A stretch of 16,156 nucleotides of DNA from Actinomycetes bacterium (lineage in GTDB: Bacteria > Actinomycetota > Acidimicrobiia > Acidimicrobiales > Palsa-688): contig JAKAXN010000066.1 in assembly GCA_021816565.1 (NCBI GenBank), positions 1 through 16,156 on the forward strand, written 5' to 3'. The first letter of the stretch is position 1; every line of letters starts with the position of its first letter. Below, in pieces: positions 1 through 7,089 of this stretch. The position numbers and the translations under genes are program-made. Below the pieces are notes generated by a model. It saw only the letters and a program-made list of their open reading frames with translations. It was not told the DNA's origin and ran no database searches.

Positions 1-474
1 ACCATGGCCCGGGCGGTGCTGCACCAGGCCCCGGGGGAGCTCAACGTGACCGTCGGCGGACCGGCCGACGCGGTAGGCGGGTTCCGGGAGGCCCACGAGC
101 AGGCCCGCCGGGCCGAGCGGGTGGCCCGTCTGATGCGCCGCCCACCCCGCCTGCTGGTGTACGGCGACATAGCCGTGACCGACCTGCTCACCACCGACCT
201 GGCGGCGGCCCGCCGCTTCGCCCTCGGCACGCTCGGGTCGCTGGCGTCGGAGGACGACTCCAGCCGCCAGCTGCTGGCCACGCTGCGGGTCTTCCTCTCA
301 GAGGGCCAGAGCTACGCCCGCACCGCCCGGCGGCTGCACCTCCACGAGAACACGGTGGCCAGCCGGGTGCGCCGGGCGCTGGAGACGGCCGGCCACGACA
401 GTGCCGACTCGTTCGCCCTGCGGGCGGCGGTGGAGCTGGCCTTCCTGCTGGCGGAGGCCGACGAGGACGGCTGA
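1..474 (+). CDS. PucR-family transcriptional regulator, C-terminal part (5' end outside window)
   Basis: The reading frame is open from base 1, so this is the last 157 codons of a longer protein cut by the window edge; the ATG at 4 is probably internal. The C-terminus carries the PucR-type helix-turn-helix (HTH_30): a stretch with LRVFLSEGQSYARTARRLH followed by HENTVASRVRRALE, typically near the end of CdaR/PucR regulators. The part before it (LLVYGDIAVTDLL, then a leucine/alanine-rich helix) matches the usual linker between the GGDEF-like middle domain and the HTH. Such proteins are DNA-binding activators responding to a metabolite through an N-terminal domain not visible here. It sits 124 bp upstream of, and in the same direction as, the alcohol dehydrogenase and P450 genes, so it may control them; that is inference from position only. 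Confidence 0.85.
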   Translation, partial: TMARAVLHQAPGELNVTVGGPADAVGGFREAHEQARRAERVARLMRRPPRLLVYGDIAVTDLLTTDLAAARRFALGTLGSLASEDDSSRQLLATLRVFLSEGQSYARTARRLHLHENTVASRVRRALETAGHDSADSFALRAAVELAFLLAEADEDG

Positions 475-598
475 GCCGGTCGAGATGTGGGTTTCCCCCT
501 CGCGTCGACGACCCGGTGATGGCAAACACCGTGGAGGCTCCGGCCGCCCGGGACGACCATGGGAGCGAACTTTTCGCCATCAGGATGGGGGTCCACAC

Positions 599-1651
599 AT
601 GGGCGAGACCATGAAGGCTGCGGTGTTCCACGGGCCGCACGACGTGCGGGTCGAGGAGGTGCCGGTGCCGACCGAGATCGGGGCCGACGAGGTGCTGCTC
701 AAAGTGGAGCGGACGGCGATCTGCGGCACCGACCTGCACCCCTACGAGGGGCACATGGACATGGAGGACGGCGTCGTGCTCGGCCACGAGTTCATCGGGA
801 CCGTGGTCGCCACCGGCTCGGCCATCGGCCAGGTGGCGGAGGGGGACCTGTGCGCCTGCTCGTGCGCCTGCTCGTGCGGCAACTGCTACTTCTGCCGCCG
901 GGGCGAGCCGGGCCGGTGCCTGGGGCTGCGCATGTTCGGGATGGGCATGGCCCTCGGTGACCTCCCGGGCGCCCAGAGCGAGTACGTGGTCGTCCCCTAC
1001 GCCGACCGCAACCTGCGCAAGGTCCCCCTGGACGGCCTGGGCGGCCAGATGGAGGACTTCCTCCTGGTGGGCGACATCATCACCACCGGTTACGAGGCGG
1101 TGAAGAAGGCCTTCCGGCCCGCCGACGCGGTGGCGGTCATCGGCGCCGGCCCGGTGGGCCTGTGCGCCGTGATGGCCGCCCGGGTGCTCGGCGCGTCCAC
1201 CGTCGTGGCCGTGGACATGGTTCCCGAGCGGTTGAAGCTGGCCGAGAGCCTGGGCGCCGTGGCCGTGCACCCCGACGACGCCGAGGACGCCATATTGGAC
1301 CTGACCGACTGGAGGGGAGCCGACGTGGTGGTCGACGCCGTCGGCCATCCCTCGGCCCTGGCCGGGGCCGCCGCCTACGTGCGCTCCGGCGGGACCGTCT
1401 CCATCCCGGGCGTCTACCTGGACGACGTCAACATGCCGTGGGGCTCCTTCTGGCTGAAGGGGGTCAACTTCACCATGGGCGTGACCCACTTCAACAACTC
1501 CATGGACGAGGTGATCTCCCTCATCCGGTCCGGGCACCTGCAGCCCTCCAAGGTCATCTCCCACCGGATGAAGCTCTCCGAGGCCACCGCCGCCTACGAG
1601 CTGTTCTCGGCCCGGGAGGCCACCAAGGTCGTGCTGGATCCCAGCGCCTGA
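599..1651 (+). CDS. Zinc-dependent alcohol dehydrogenase (MDR family)
   Basis: A 350-residue medium-chain dehydrogenase/reductase that would oxidise an alcohol to an aldehyde or ketone with a nicotinamide cofactor in the cytosol. Catalytic zinc ligands are visible as Cys42 (AICGTD) and His63-Glu64 (LGHEF). The structural zinc loop has Cys93, 96, 99 and 107 (CGNCYFC...C). The Rossmann motif GAGPVG is at 182-187, and Asp206 at the end of the second strand favours NAD over NADP. I chose ATG 599 because AGGATGGGGG lies about 7 nt upstream; ATG 611 (MKAAVF) is a possible alternative. Just before the zinc loop, residues CACSCACS come from a perfect tandem 12-bp repeat (851-874), adding extra cysteines without changing domain length. 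The P450 gene follows after 34 bp in the same direction, so both are probably cotranscribed. Substrate unknown. Confidence 0.93.
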   Translation: MGETMKAAVFHGPHDVRVEEVPVPTEIGADEVLLKVERTAICGTDLHPYEGHMDMEDGVVLGHEFIGTVVATGSAIGQVAEGDLCACSCACSCGNCYFCRRGEPGRCLGLRMFGMGMALGDLPGAQSEYVVVPYADRNLRKVPLDGLGGQMEDFLLVGDIITTGYEAVKKAFRPADAVAVIGAGPVGLCAVMAARVLGASTVVAVDMVPERLKLAESLGAVAVHPDDAEDAILDLTDWRGADVVVDAVGHPSALAGAAAYVRSGGTVSIPGVYLDDVNMPWGSFWLKGVNFTMGVTHFNNSMDEVISLIRSGHLQPSKVISHRMKLSEATAAYELFSAREATKVVLDPSA

Positions 1652-1685
1652 CCGCCGAGCGATCCGATCCGGAGGTAACGATCCA

Positions 1686-2963
1686 ATGACCATGACACCA
1701 GCCGCCGTGGAGGACATCTCCTCCCGCCAGTTCTGGGCCAAGCCGTTCGCCGAGCGGGAGAGGACCTTCCAGTGGTTCCGGGAGAACGAGCCGGTCTCGT
1801 GGCACCGACCGTACGAGTCCACCCTCCTGCCTCCCGACGAGGACACCCCGGGCTTCTGGGCGGTCACCCGCTACGACCACATCCGCGAGGTGTCGCGCAA
1901 CTCCAACCTGTTCATCTCCGGCAAGGGGATCGTGATGGAGGACTTCCCCGAGGTCATCCAGGTCGCCACCAACTCCTTCCTGGCCATGGACGACCCGGAG
2001 CACAACAAGCTGCGCGGCATCATCTCGCAGTCGTTCACCCCCAGGCGGGTGCGCCTCATGGAGGCGTGGATCACCGAGACGGCCCGCCGGATCGTCGACG
2101 ACATGATCCTCCGGGGCCACGGCGAGGGTGACTTCTGCGACCTCATGGCCAAGCAGCTGCCGGGGCGCATCTTCGCCCACCTGCTCGGTCTGCCGGAGGG
2201 CAGCGAGGAGCAGGAGGTCGTCATGGATGCGGCGGAGAAGATGCTGGCCTGGGACGACCCCATCTGCGCGGCCGGCCGCGACGCGGTGACCACCCACGCC
2301 GAGGAGGCCGAGCGCATCCAGGACGTGGCCCTGGCCCAGGCCGACCGGGCCCGTGTCAGCCCCGGCGACGACATGGTCACCTGGGTGGTGCAGGCCGAGT
2401 GGGAGGGCGAGAAGATGGAGGACTGGGAGATCGCCTCGTTCTTCTCCCTGCTCGGCTCGGCGGCCAACGACACCACCCGCCACACGCTGGCCCACGGCGT
2501 CATCCAGCTGGACCGCAACCCCGACCAGTTGGATCTCCTGCGCCAGGACTGGGACGAGCGGCTGCCCAACGCGGTGGAGGAGATCCTCCGCCACGCCAGC
2601 ACGGTCATGCACTTCCGGCGCACCGCGGCCGAGGACACCACCCTGGGCGGGGTGCAGATCAAAGCCGGCGACAAGGTCGTCATGTGGTACAGCTCCGGCA
2701 ACTACGACGAGCGGCAGTTCCCCGACCCCCAGCGCTTCGACGTCATGCGGGAGAACGCCAAGACCCACATGGCCTTCGGCGCCGGCGGCACCCACTTCTG
2801 CATCGGGGCCGGCCTGGGCCGTCAGATGCTCAGGTCGGGTCTCACGGAGCTGTACCGGCGGCTGCCGGACCTGCGGCTGGCCGGTGAGCCGGTACTGCAG
2901 CAGAACAACTTCATGAACGGCATCCACTCGCTGCCGGTGCGCTGGTCCCAGGTGGTGGACTGA
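1686..2963 (+). CDS. Cytochrome P450
   Basis: A full-length (425 aa) soluble bacterial class I P450, a monooxygenase needing an external ferredoxin and reductase. Landmarks: C-helix DDPEHNKLR at 102-110; I-helix oxygen-activation motif AANDTT at 259-264, with Ala where Gly is usual; K-helix ExxR at Glu299-Arg302; and the heme loop FGAGGTHFCIG with ligand Cys372. That loop has one residue more than the classical FGxGxHxCxG, which I recall from the CYP124/125/142 group acting on cholesterol side chains and methyl-branched lipids. Similar substrates are plausible but not shown. The start is supported by GGAGG at 1671-1675, 10 nt before the ATG; a second ATG at 1692 is possible. No ferredoxin or reductase gene is adjacent. 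It follows the alcohol dehydrogenase by 34 bp: hydroxylation, then alcohol oxidation, is a sensible pair. Confidence 0.95.
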   Translation: MTMTPAAVEDISSRQFWAKPFAERERTFQWFRENEPVSWHRPYESTLLPPDEDTPGFWAVTRYDHIREVSRNSNLFISGKGIVMEDFPEVIQVATNSFLAMDDPEHNKLRGIISQSFTPRRVRLMEAWITETARRIVDDMILRGHGEGDFCDLMAKQLPGRIFAHLLGLPEGSEEQEVVMDAAEKMLAWDDPICAAGRDAVTTHAEEAERIQDVALAQADRARVSPGDDMVTWVVQAEWEGEKMEDWEIASFFSLLGSAANDTTRHTLAHGVIQLDRNPDQLDLLRQDWDERLPNAVEEILRHASTVMHFRRTAAEDTTLGGVQIKAGDKVVMWYSSGNYDERQFPDPQRFDVMRENAKTHMAFGAGGTHFCIGAGLGRQMLRSGLTELYRRLPDLRLAGEPVLQQNNFMNGIHSLPVRWSQVVD

Positions 2964-2974
2964 GCATGGAGCGG

Positions 2975-3006
2975 GGGCCGGGCGTCGGGTGCCGGGGACC
3001 CGGCCC
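2975..3006 (+). terminator. Hairpin downstream of the P450 gene (possible terminator)
   Basis: Perfect 8-bp arms GGGCCGGG (2975-2982) and CCCGGCCC (2999-3006) flank a 16-nt loop, 12 bp after the P450 stop codon. There is no U-tract, so this is a terminator only by position; GC-rich DNA makes such arms fairly easy by chance. Confidence 0.35.
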
Positions 3007-3050
3007 GGGCAATACGGCCCGGGCGGGCCACGCTATGGCCCGTGGTGCCG

Positions 3051-3079
3051 TGGACTCCGGGCCCGGCGGTTCGTAGCCT
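3051..3079 (+). promoter_or_regulatory. Candidate promoter of the 3108-4546 membrane gene pair
   Basis: TGGACT (3051-3056), a 17-nt spacer and TAGCCT (3074-3079) resemble a housekeeping -35/-10 pair. Transcription would begin near 3086, giving a short leader that contains the AGGGGGG ribosome-binding site at 3097-3103 before ATG 3108. Confidence 0.45.
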
Positions 3080-3107
3080 TTTTCCCAGTGAGCAACAGGG
3101 GGGTCAC

Positions 3108-3725
3108 ATGGCTCAGGTCCTGAAGCCGGAGCGCCCGGCGCCCGTCACCCACCTCTCCGGTTCCGGACGGACCGCCGGGTGGGTGGCCCGGGCCGCCGCT
3201 GCCTCGATCATCGTGGTCGCCGTCTTCGGAGGGGTGTTCCCGTTCTTCTCGGCCGGGCTGGGCCTGCCCCTCGACGGTTATCCCGACGGCGTGGTCACCG
3301 TGTGGCGCACAGTCCTGCACATCGTGCCGGCCGTCCTCGGCATCGGGGCCGGGGCGCTGCTGCTCGCCCACCTCGGGGAGCGCCTGACGCTGGCCGCGGC
3401 CCGGCTGGCTACCGCCGTGGGCGCCTGGTTCGTGGCCGGCCCTTACGTCTGGTCGCTGGTGCAGCCCTCCGGGGCCATGGGTACCGGTGGGCTGGCCGGC
3501 ATGTCCGCCGGACCCCACATGAGCTGGATCGCCATGGTGGTGATGCCCGAGCCGCCCGGCCACGCCCCCATGACACTCAGCACCGCCAACTGCGTGTTCA
3601 CCGTCGGCGTCTGCCACTGGCTGGTCGGTGGCCTGATCATCCTGGCCGCCGCCGCGGTGATGGCCGACCGGCTGGGGCGGGGGCCGCTGGTCCGCCTGGG
3701 GCTGGCCCGGGCCGCCCTGCGGTGA
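3108..3725 (+). CDS. Membrane protein of unknown function, about four transmembrane segments
   Basis: I do not recognise this 205-residue protein. It has a short charged N-terminus (MAQVLKPERP) and about four hydrophobic segments: roughly residues 25-50, 65-90, 96-120 and 170-192. A glycine/proline/methionine-rich loop lies between segments 3 and 4 and includes PHMSWIAMVVMPEPPGH. Two cysteines and a His (NCVF, VCHW) stand at the start of the last segment and could bind a metal or cofactor, but that is speculative. ATG 3108 is preceded by a strong AGGGGGG; the frame stays open further upstream but has no better start. Its TGA overlaps the next gene's GTG by 4 nt (GTGA), so the two are translationally coupled, and the products may form one membrane complex with the NqrB/RnfD-like protein. 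Confidence 0.8.
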   Translation: MAQVLKPERPAPVTHLSGSGRTAGWVARAAAASIIVVAVFGGVFPFFSAGLGLPLDGYPDGVVTVWRTVLHIVPAVLGIGAGALLLAHLGERLTLAAARLATAVGAWFVAGPYVWSLVQPSGAMGTGGLAGMSAGPHMSWIAMVVMPEPPGHAPMTLSTANCVFTVGVCHWLVGGLIILAAAAVMADRLGRGPLVRLGLARAALR

Positions 3726-4546
3726 GCCGGGCCCGGCACCTGCCGGGCGTCAGGGACGCCCGCTGGGGCCAGATCGCCGTGCTGGGATCCTTCACGGCGG
3801 CCGGGCAGCTGTGGCTGCACTTCCCGGTCCGGCCGGTCGAGATCCTGGCATCGGTGGCTGCCATGGTGGTCGCGGACACCCTCCTCGCCCGGTGGCTGGA
3901 CCGGCGGTGGGTCCCGCCCCTCAGCCCGCTCATCAGCGGGTTGAGCATCGGGCTGCTCATCCGGGGTGACAACGTCTGGCCGTTCCTCATCGCCGCGCTG
4001 GCGGCGGCCGCCTCCAAGCACCTGTTGCGCATCGACGGCCGGCACTTCTTGAACCCGTCGTGCTTCGGGATCGTGGTGGCGCTGGCCGTCACCAACGGTT
4101 ACAGCTGGGTCTCGCCCGGCCAGTGGGGCACCGCCGGGCTGGTGGTCTTCGCCATCGCCGCCACCGGCGTGCTCATGGGCTACCGGGTGGGCCGGCTGGT
4201 GATGGTGGCGGCGTTCCTGGCTGCCCACGTGGTCGCTGTGGCGGTCATGAGCGGGTGGCCGGCCGCCGGGGTGGCGGAGGTGCTGCCGGCCTCGGTGCTG
4301 GTGTTCGCCTTCTTCATGCTCACCGATCCCCGCACGTCCCCCCGGACCGGGCCGGCGGCCGTCGCCTACGGGGTGTCCCTGGCCGTGCTGGCCCAGGTGA
4401 TCGACCTGGGAGGATCGATGGCCGGGCCGTTCCTGGCGCTGCTGGTCGTCGGGGCCGCCCTCGGTCTGCGCCGGTCGGCCGCGGCCGGCCGACCCGCTCA
4501 GCTGTCCGGCTCGACCTCGGTGGTCACGTTGGCCGGGTCCCAGTAG
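3722..4546 (+). CDS. NqrB/RnfD-like integral membrane protein
   Basis: A 274-residue polytopic protein starting with GTG inside the stop codon of the previous gene. Family signatures are SPLISGLSIGLLI (68-80), RHFLNPSCFGIV (107-118) and FFMLTDPRTSP (197-207), which match the NQR2/RnfD/RnfE family of ion-translocating redox-complex subunits and its actinobacterial relatives, some annotated UnbU in enediyne clusters. The NqrB/RnfD motif carrying covalently bound FMN on threonine (SGAT-type) is absent from its expected place between HFLNPS and TDP, so it may not be flavinylated. No other Nqr/Rnf genes (A, C, E, F, G) are in view. The polar tail (residues 258-274) is encoded in a 49-bp antisense overlap with the convergent gene. 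Function is open: membrane electron transfer or a flavin/quinone-linked role with the upstream protein is inference. Confidence 0.75.
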   Translation: MSRARHLPGVRDARWGQIAVLGSFTAAGQLWLHFPVRPVEILASVAAMVVADTLLARWLDRRWVPPLSPLISGLSIGLLIRGDNVWPFLIAALAAAASKHLLRIDGRHFLNPSCFGIVVALAVTNGYSWVSPGQWGTAGLVVFAIAATGVLMGYRVGRLVMVAAFLAAHVVAVAVMSGWPAAGVAEVLPASVLVFAFFMLTDPRTSPRTGPAAVAYGVSLAVLAQVIDLGGSMAGPFLALLVVGAALGLRRSAAAGRPAQLSGSTSVVTLAGSQ

Positions 4547-4905
4547 CCGGCCACCTCCCGGATCCGGCCGTCGCCGCCGAAGGCGATGACGGCCACGGCC
4601 TCGATGGTCACCCGGCGCCCCGGCGAGCTGAGCCCGACGGTGTAGGCCACCGCCGCCTCCCGCCCGCAGACGTGGGTGGAGCGCACTGCGGCGTGCACCT
4701 CGTCGGCCATACCCGACAGCTGGTCGAAGAAGCGGGCCACCCCATCGGTGCCCACGTGGGCCTCGGTGCCGGCCGGGTCGGCCAGGCGGGCGTCCGGCCC
4801 GAACAGGCCCAGCCAGCCGGCCCGGTCCCCGCCCAGCTTCTCGACATAGGCCCGCGCTGACCGCCGGAGAGCCTCGGGGTCGGTACCGGTTCCGATATCG
4901 GCCAT
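4498..4905 (-). CDS. SnoaL-like / ketosteroid isomerase-like protein
   Basis: A 135-residue single-domain protein of the NTF2-like superfamily. The pattern RAYVEKL (Tyr20), LADPAGT (Asp43), HVGTDGVARFF and FGGDGRIREVAGYWDP follows bacterial steroid delta-isomerase: Tyr20 and Asp43 sit where that enzyme has its catalytic Tyr and proton-transferring Asp. The second acid, in the strand before the FxxDG turn, appears to be Ala105 instead of Asp. It may therefore isomerise a steroid or other ketone, or be a related hydratase/cyclase or binding protein. ATG 4905 stands 6 nt after a -10-like TATGGT, without room for a Shine-Dalgarno, so the mRNA is probably leaderless. The gene diverges from the crotonase over only 50 bp, and its 3' end overlaps the membrane protein gene by 49 bp. 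Confidence 0.8.
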   Translation of the reverse strand: MADIGTGTDPEALRRSARAYVEKLGGDRAGWLGLFGPDARLADPAGTEAHVGTDGVARFFDQLSGMADEVHAAVRSTHVCGREAAVAYTVGLSSPGRRVTIEAVAVIAFGGDGRIREVAGYWDPANVTTEVEPDS

Positions 4906-4911
4906 CTCCGA

Positions 4912-4917
4912 ACCATA
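4912..4917 (-). promoter_or_regulatory. -10-like element for the KSI-like gene (leaderless)
   Basis: On the minus strand the hexamer TATGGT ends 6 nt before ATG 4905. Spacing and TANNNT form fit an actinobacterial leaderless promoter; no -35 is recognisable. Confidence 0.5.
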
Positions 4918-4942
4918 CAGCCCCGGCCCGGTCCCGGCTGGC

Positions 4943-4948
4943 TAGCTT
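4943..4948 (+). promoter_or_regulatory. -10-like element for the crotonase gene (leaderless)
   Basis: TAGCTT ends 7 nt before ATG 4956. Only a weak GGGG lies between them, so translation from the first base of the mRNA is likelier than Shine-Dalgarno initiation. It shares the 50-bp divergent region with the minus-strand element. Confidence 0.45.
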
Positions 4949-4955
4949 CGGGGTA

Positions 4956-5741
4956 ATGACAGTCCAAGTGCTGAGCGACCGCCGGGGACCGGTATCGGTG
5001 ATCACCCTCAACCGGCCGGAGCGGATGAACACCATCAGCGGGGCCATGCTCGACCAGCTCAGCTCCGCCCTGATCGAGGCCGACCGGGACCCGGAGGTGC
5101 GCGCCGTGGTCCTGACCGGGTCCGGGCGGGCGTTCTGCGCCGGGCTGGACCTGCAGGACCAGACGTCGGGCTCCGGGCTCGACCTCGGCGGCCGGGCCGG
5201 GGAGCTGGCCCTCCGCGACGCCCCGCCCATCGTGTTGCACGAGATCGACGTGCCCACCATCTGCGCCCTCAACGGCGGGGCGGCCGGCTACGGCATGGAC
5301 CTGGCGCTGGGCTGCGACATCCGCCTGGCCGCGGCGTCGGCCAAGCTGGCCCCGGCCTTCACCAAGCGGGGGGTGCTGCCCGAGTCCGGCGGCACCTGGC
5401 TGCTGCCCCGCCTGGTCGGCTACTCCACCGCGGCCGAGATCTTCTTCACCGGCGAGACCCTCGACGCCGGCCGGCTCCTGGAGCTGGGTCTGGTCAGCCG
5501 GGTGGTGCCCGACGACGAACTGATGGACGCGACCCTGGACCTGGCCGGGCGCATCGCCGCCAACGCCCCGCTGGCCGTCCGGGCCGCCAAGCGGATGCTG
5601 CGCTACGGCTCGGAGGAGCCGTTCGCGCCCCACGTGCAGAGGGTGTTCCAGCAGTTGCTCCCGCTGTTCGGCACCGAGGACTTCAAGGAGGGGATGGCGT
5701 CGTTCCTGGAGAAGCGGCCGGCGGAGTTCCGGGGTCGCTGA
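4956..5741 (+). CDS. Enoyl-CoA hydratase/isomerase family protein (crotonase fold)
   Basis: A typical full-length crotonase (261 aa) acting on an acyl-CoA thioester in the cytosol. Both oxyanion-hole stretches are present: AFCAGLDLQD at 59-68 and ALNGGAAGYGMDLALGCD at 104-121. By my alignment from memory with rat mitochondrial enoyl-CoA hydratase, its two catalytic glutamates are not conserved: the first is Asp115 and the second is Phe. Instead Glu143 in VLPESGGTWLLPRLVG occupies the position of the single catalytic acid of PaaG/enoyl-CoA isomerases. A double-bond isomerase or other crotonase reaction is thus likelier than plain hydration. The C-terminal LEKRPAEFRGR is the common crotonase tail. 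The ATG follows a -10-like element closely. The neighbouring KSI-like gene, ADH and P450 suggest degradation of a hydrophobic substrate. Confidence 0.92.
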   Translation: MTVQVLSDRRGPVSVITLNRPERMNTISGAMLDQLSSALIEADRDPEVRAVVLTGSGRAFCAGLDLQDQTSGSGLDLGGRAGELALRDAPPIVLHEIDVPTICALNGGAAGYGMDLALGCDIRLAAASAKLAPAFTKRGVLPESGGTWLLPRLVGYSTAAEIFFTGETLDAGRLLELGLVSRVVPDDELMDATLDLAGRIAANAPLAVRAAKRMLRYGSEEPFAPHVQRVFQQLLPLFGTEDFKEGMASFLEKRPAEFRGR

Positions 5742-5759
5742 CGGCCGGTTCCGGCGTCA
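5739..5759. terminator. Stop-to-stop hairpin between convergent genes (possible bidirectional terminator)
   Basis: The 21 bases from the crotonase TGA to the stop of the EAL gene form an inverted repeat: TGACG pairs with CGTCA at the ends and CCGG with CCGG inside, with one bulged G and a TT loop. Both stop codons are part of the outer stem. There is no U-tract. Confidence 0.4.
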
Positions 5760-6974
5760 GGCGCGCCGGGGTCGCCACGATTCGGTGATGACCTGCCCCC
5801 AGTCCAGATCGGCGGCCGGTACCGGCCGGCCCACGTGGAACCCCTGGACGGCATCCAGGCCGAGGGAGGAGGCCATGGCCAGGTCCTCGGCGGTCTCGAC
5901 CCCCTCGGCTGTGACCGTCATCGACCCGACCTCGAGGGCGAAGAGGACCACGGCGGTGGCCAGGGCCCGCTGTGCTGCGTTGGTGGCGATCCCATCGGTG
6001 ATGCTGCGGTCCAGCTTGACGATGTCCGGGCCGAGCCTGAGGATGTGGCGGAAGGAGGCGAAGCCGGCGCCGGCGTCGTCGACGGCCAGCCGCACCCCCA
6101 TGGACCGCAGGCGCTCGAACCCGGAGCAGACCGCCTCGTAGTTGTCGATCGATGCGTGCTCGGTCAGCTCCACCACCAGCCGGTCGGCCGGGACCGGGGA
6201 GGCGGCCAGGACCGACTCCGTCCGCCCGTCGGCCAGCGACTCGGCCGAGAGATTCACCGAGATGTACACCCCCTCGGGGAACCCGGCCGAGGCCCGCAGG
6301 GCCGTCTCCACCGCCAGCATCTCCAGGTCCACGCCGCGCCCCACGGAGAAGGCCTCGGCGAACCACACGTCGGGCGACCGGGCGATCCGGTGGGGGAAGC
6401 GGCTGAGGGCCTCGACCCCGATCACCTCCCCGTGGGCCACGGAGAAGATGGGCTGCCACACGGTGGTGATGGACCGGTCCTCCAGCACCGCCTCGATCCG
6501 CTGGGCGGCCTCTCCGAGCTCCTGCTCCCGGGAGGTGTCGGCGTCCAGCCGCCTGGTGGTGGCGGTGAAGCCGAGCAGGATGCCGTCCGCCCCCAGGTGG
6601 GCCACGCCGCTCGACTCGACCCAGCAGTTGCTGCCGTCGGATCGCAGGGCCCGCAACCGGACCGACCGCCAGCCGGCCCGCCGGGCCAGGCAGGCCGCGA
6701 ACACGGCCCGGGCCTCGTCGAGGTCCTCGCGGTGGATGACGGAGAACACGCTGCGCCCCACCAGGTCCGACGGGGGCGACCCGAGCATCTCGTTGGTGGT
6801 GCCGTTGGCGAAGGTGATGACACCCGCGGTGTCCATTTCCCACACCACCTCGTGCGAGGTGTGGACCACCGCTTCCCACAGCCGGTTGACCCGCGTCTGG
6901 TCCAGAGCGAGCAACCCCCCGACCCCCTCGCCGGGAGCCGACAGGTGGTATCCGCCTGGGTTCGGTGCCTCCAC
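5757..6974 (-). CDS. PAS-EAL domain protein, cyclic-di-GMP phosphodiesterase
   Basis: A soluble 405-residue protein with an N-terminal PAS sensor (about 30-145; VVWEMDTAGVITFANGTTNEMLG is typical) and a C-terminal EAL domain (about 165-395). The EAL domain would hydrolyse c-di-GMP to pGpG. Expected active-site residues are present: EAL at 188-190, Asn241, ELTE at 269-272, Asp299-Asp300, Lys320, Glu357/Glu360 and Gln377. Loop 6 reads DDAGAG instead of DDFGTG, which may affect dimer-linked control. The ligand of the PAS domain is unknown. The start is GTG 6974, preceded by AGGAG at 7 nt spacing on the minus strand. A -10-like TATAAG lies at 7031-7036, giving a leader of about 50 nt in which I see no riboswitch. 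It is transcribed divergently from the VOC gene and convergently with the crotonase. The diguanylate cyclase at 8782-10932 is an obvious functional opponent. Confidence 0.92.
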   Translation of the reverse strand: MEAPNPGGYHLSAPGEGVGGLLALDQTRVNRLWEAVVHTSHEVVWEMDTAGVITFANGTTNEMLGSPPSDLVGRSVFSVIHREDLDEARAVFAACLARRAGWRSVRLRALRSDGSNCWVESSGVAHLGADGILLGFTATTRRLDADTSREQELGEAAQRIEAVLEDRSITTVWQPIFSVAHGEVIGVEALSRFPHRIARSPDVWFAEAFSVGRGVDLEMLAVETALRASAGFPEGVYISVNLSAESLADGRTESVLAASPVPADRLVVELTEHASIDNYEAVCSGFERLRSMGVRLAVDDAGAGFASFRHILRLGPDIVKLDRSITDGIATNAAQRALATAVVLFALEVGSMTVTAEGVETAEDLAMASSLGLDAVQGFHVGRPVPAADLDWGQVITESWRPRRA

Positions 6975-7030
6975 CTTGGTGCTCCTGGATGGATCGATGT
7001 TCCGGCGCTGGGCCGCCGCGCCGATCTCAG

Positions 7031-7036
7031 CTTATA
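7031..7036 (-). promoter_or_regulatory. -10-like element of the PAS-EAL gene
   Basis: On the minus strand TATAAG is the only AT-rich hexamer in the 127-bp divergent intergenic region. A CTGTCC 15 nt upstream of it is a weak -35 candidate. Confidence 0.4.
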
Positions 7037-7089
7037 TGGGCGCCATCCGGCGGACAGCCCCGGGCCGGGCGGCCGGGGCCGGCGCTCGG

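Noticed and set aside
188..1867. 559-codon minus-strand open frame across the ADH and PucR genes
   Set aside because: Translation is low-complexity His/Gly/Val-rich with no recognisable motif, opposite two well-supported genes.
3088..3123. GTG-initiated 11-codon frame just after the TAGCCT element, overlapping the start of the 3108 gene
   Set aside because: The 8-nt spacing is slightly long for leaderless initiation, and the 3108 ATG has a strong ribosome-binding site, so the short frame is probably chance.
3443..5272. 609-codon minus-strand open frame opposite the membrane genes, running through the KSI-like gene into the crotonase
   Set aside because: It is out of frame with the KSI-like protein, and its composition is that of a GC-bias shadow.
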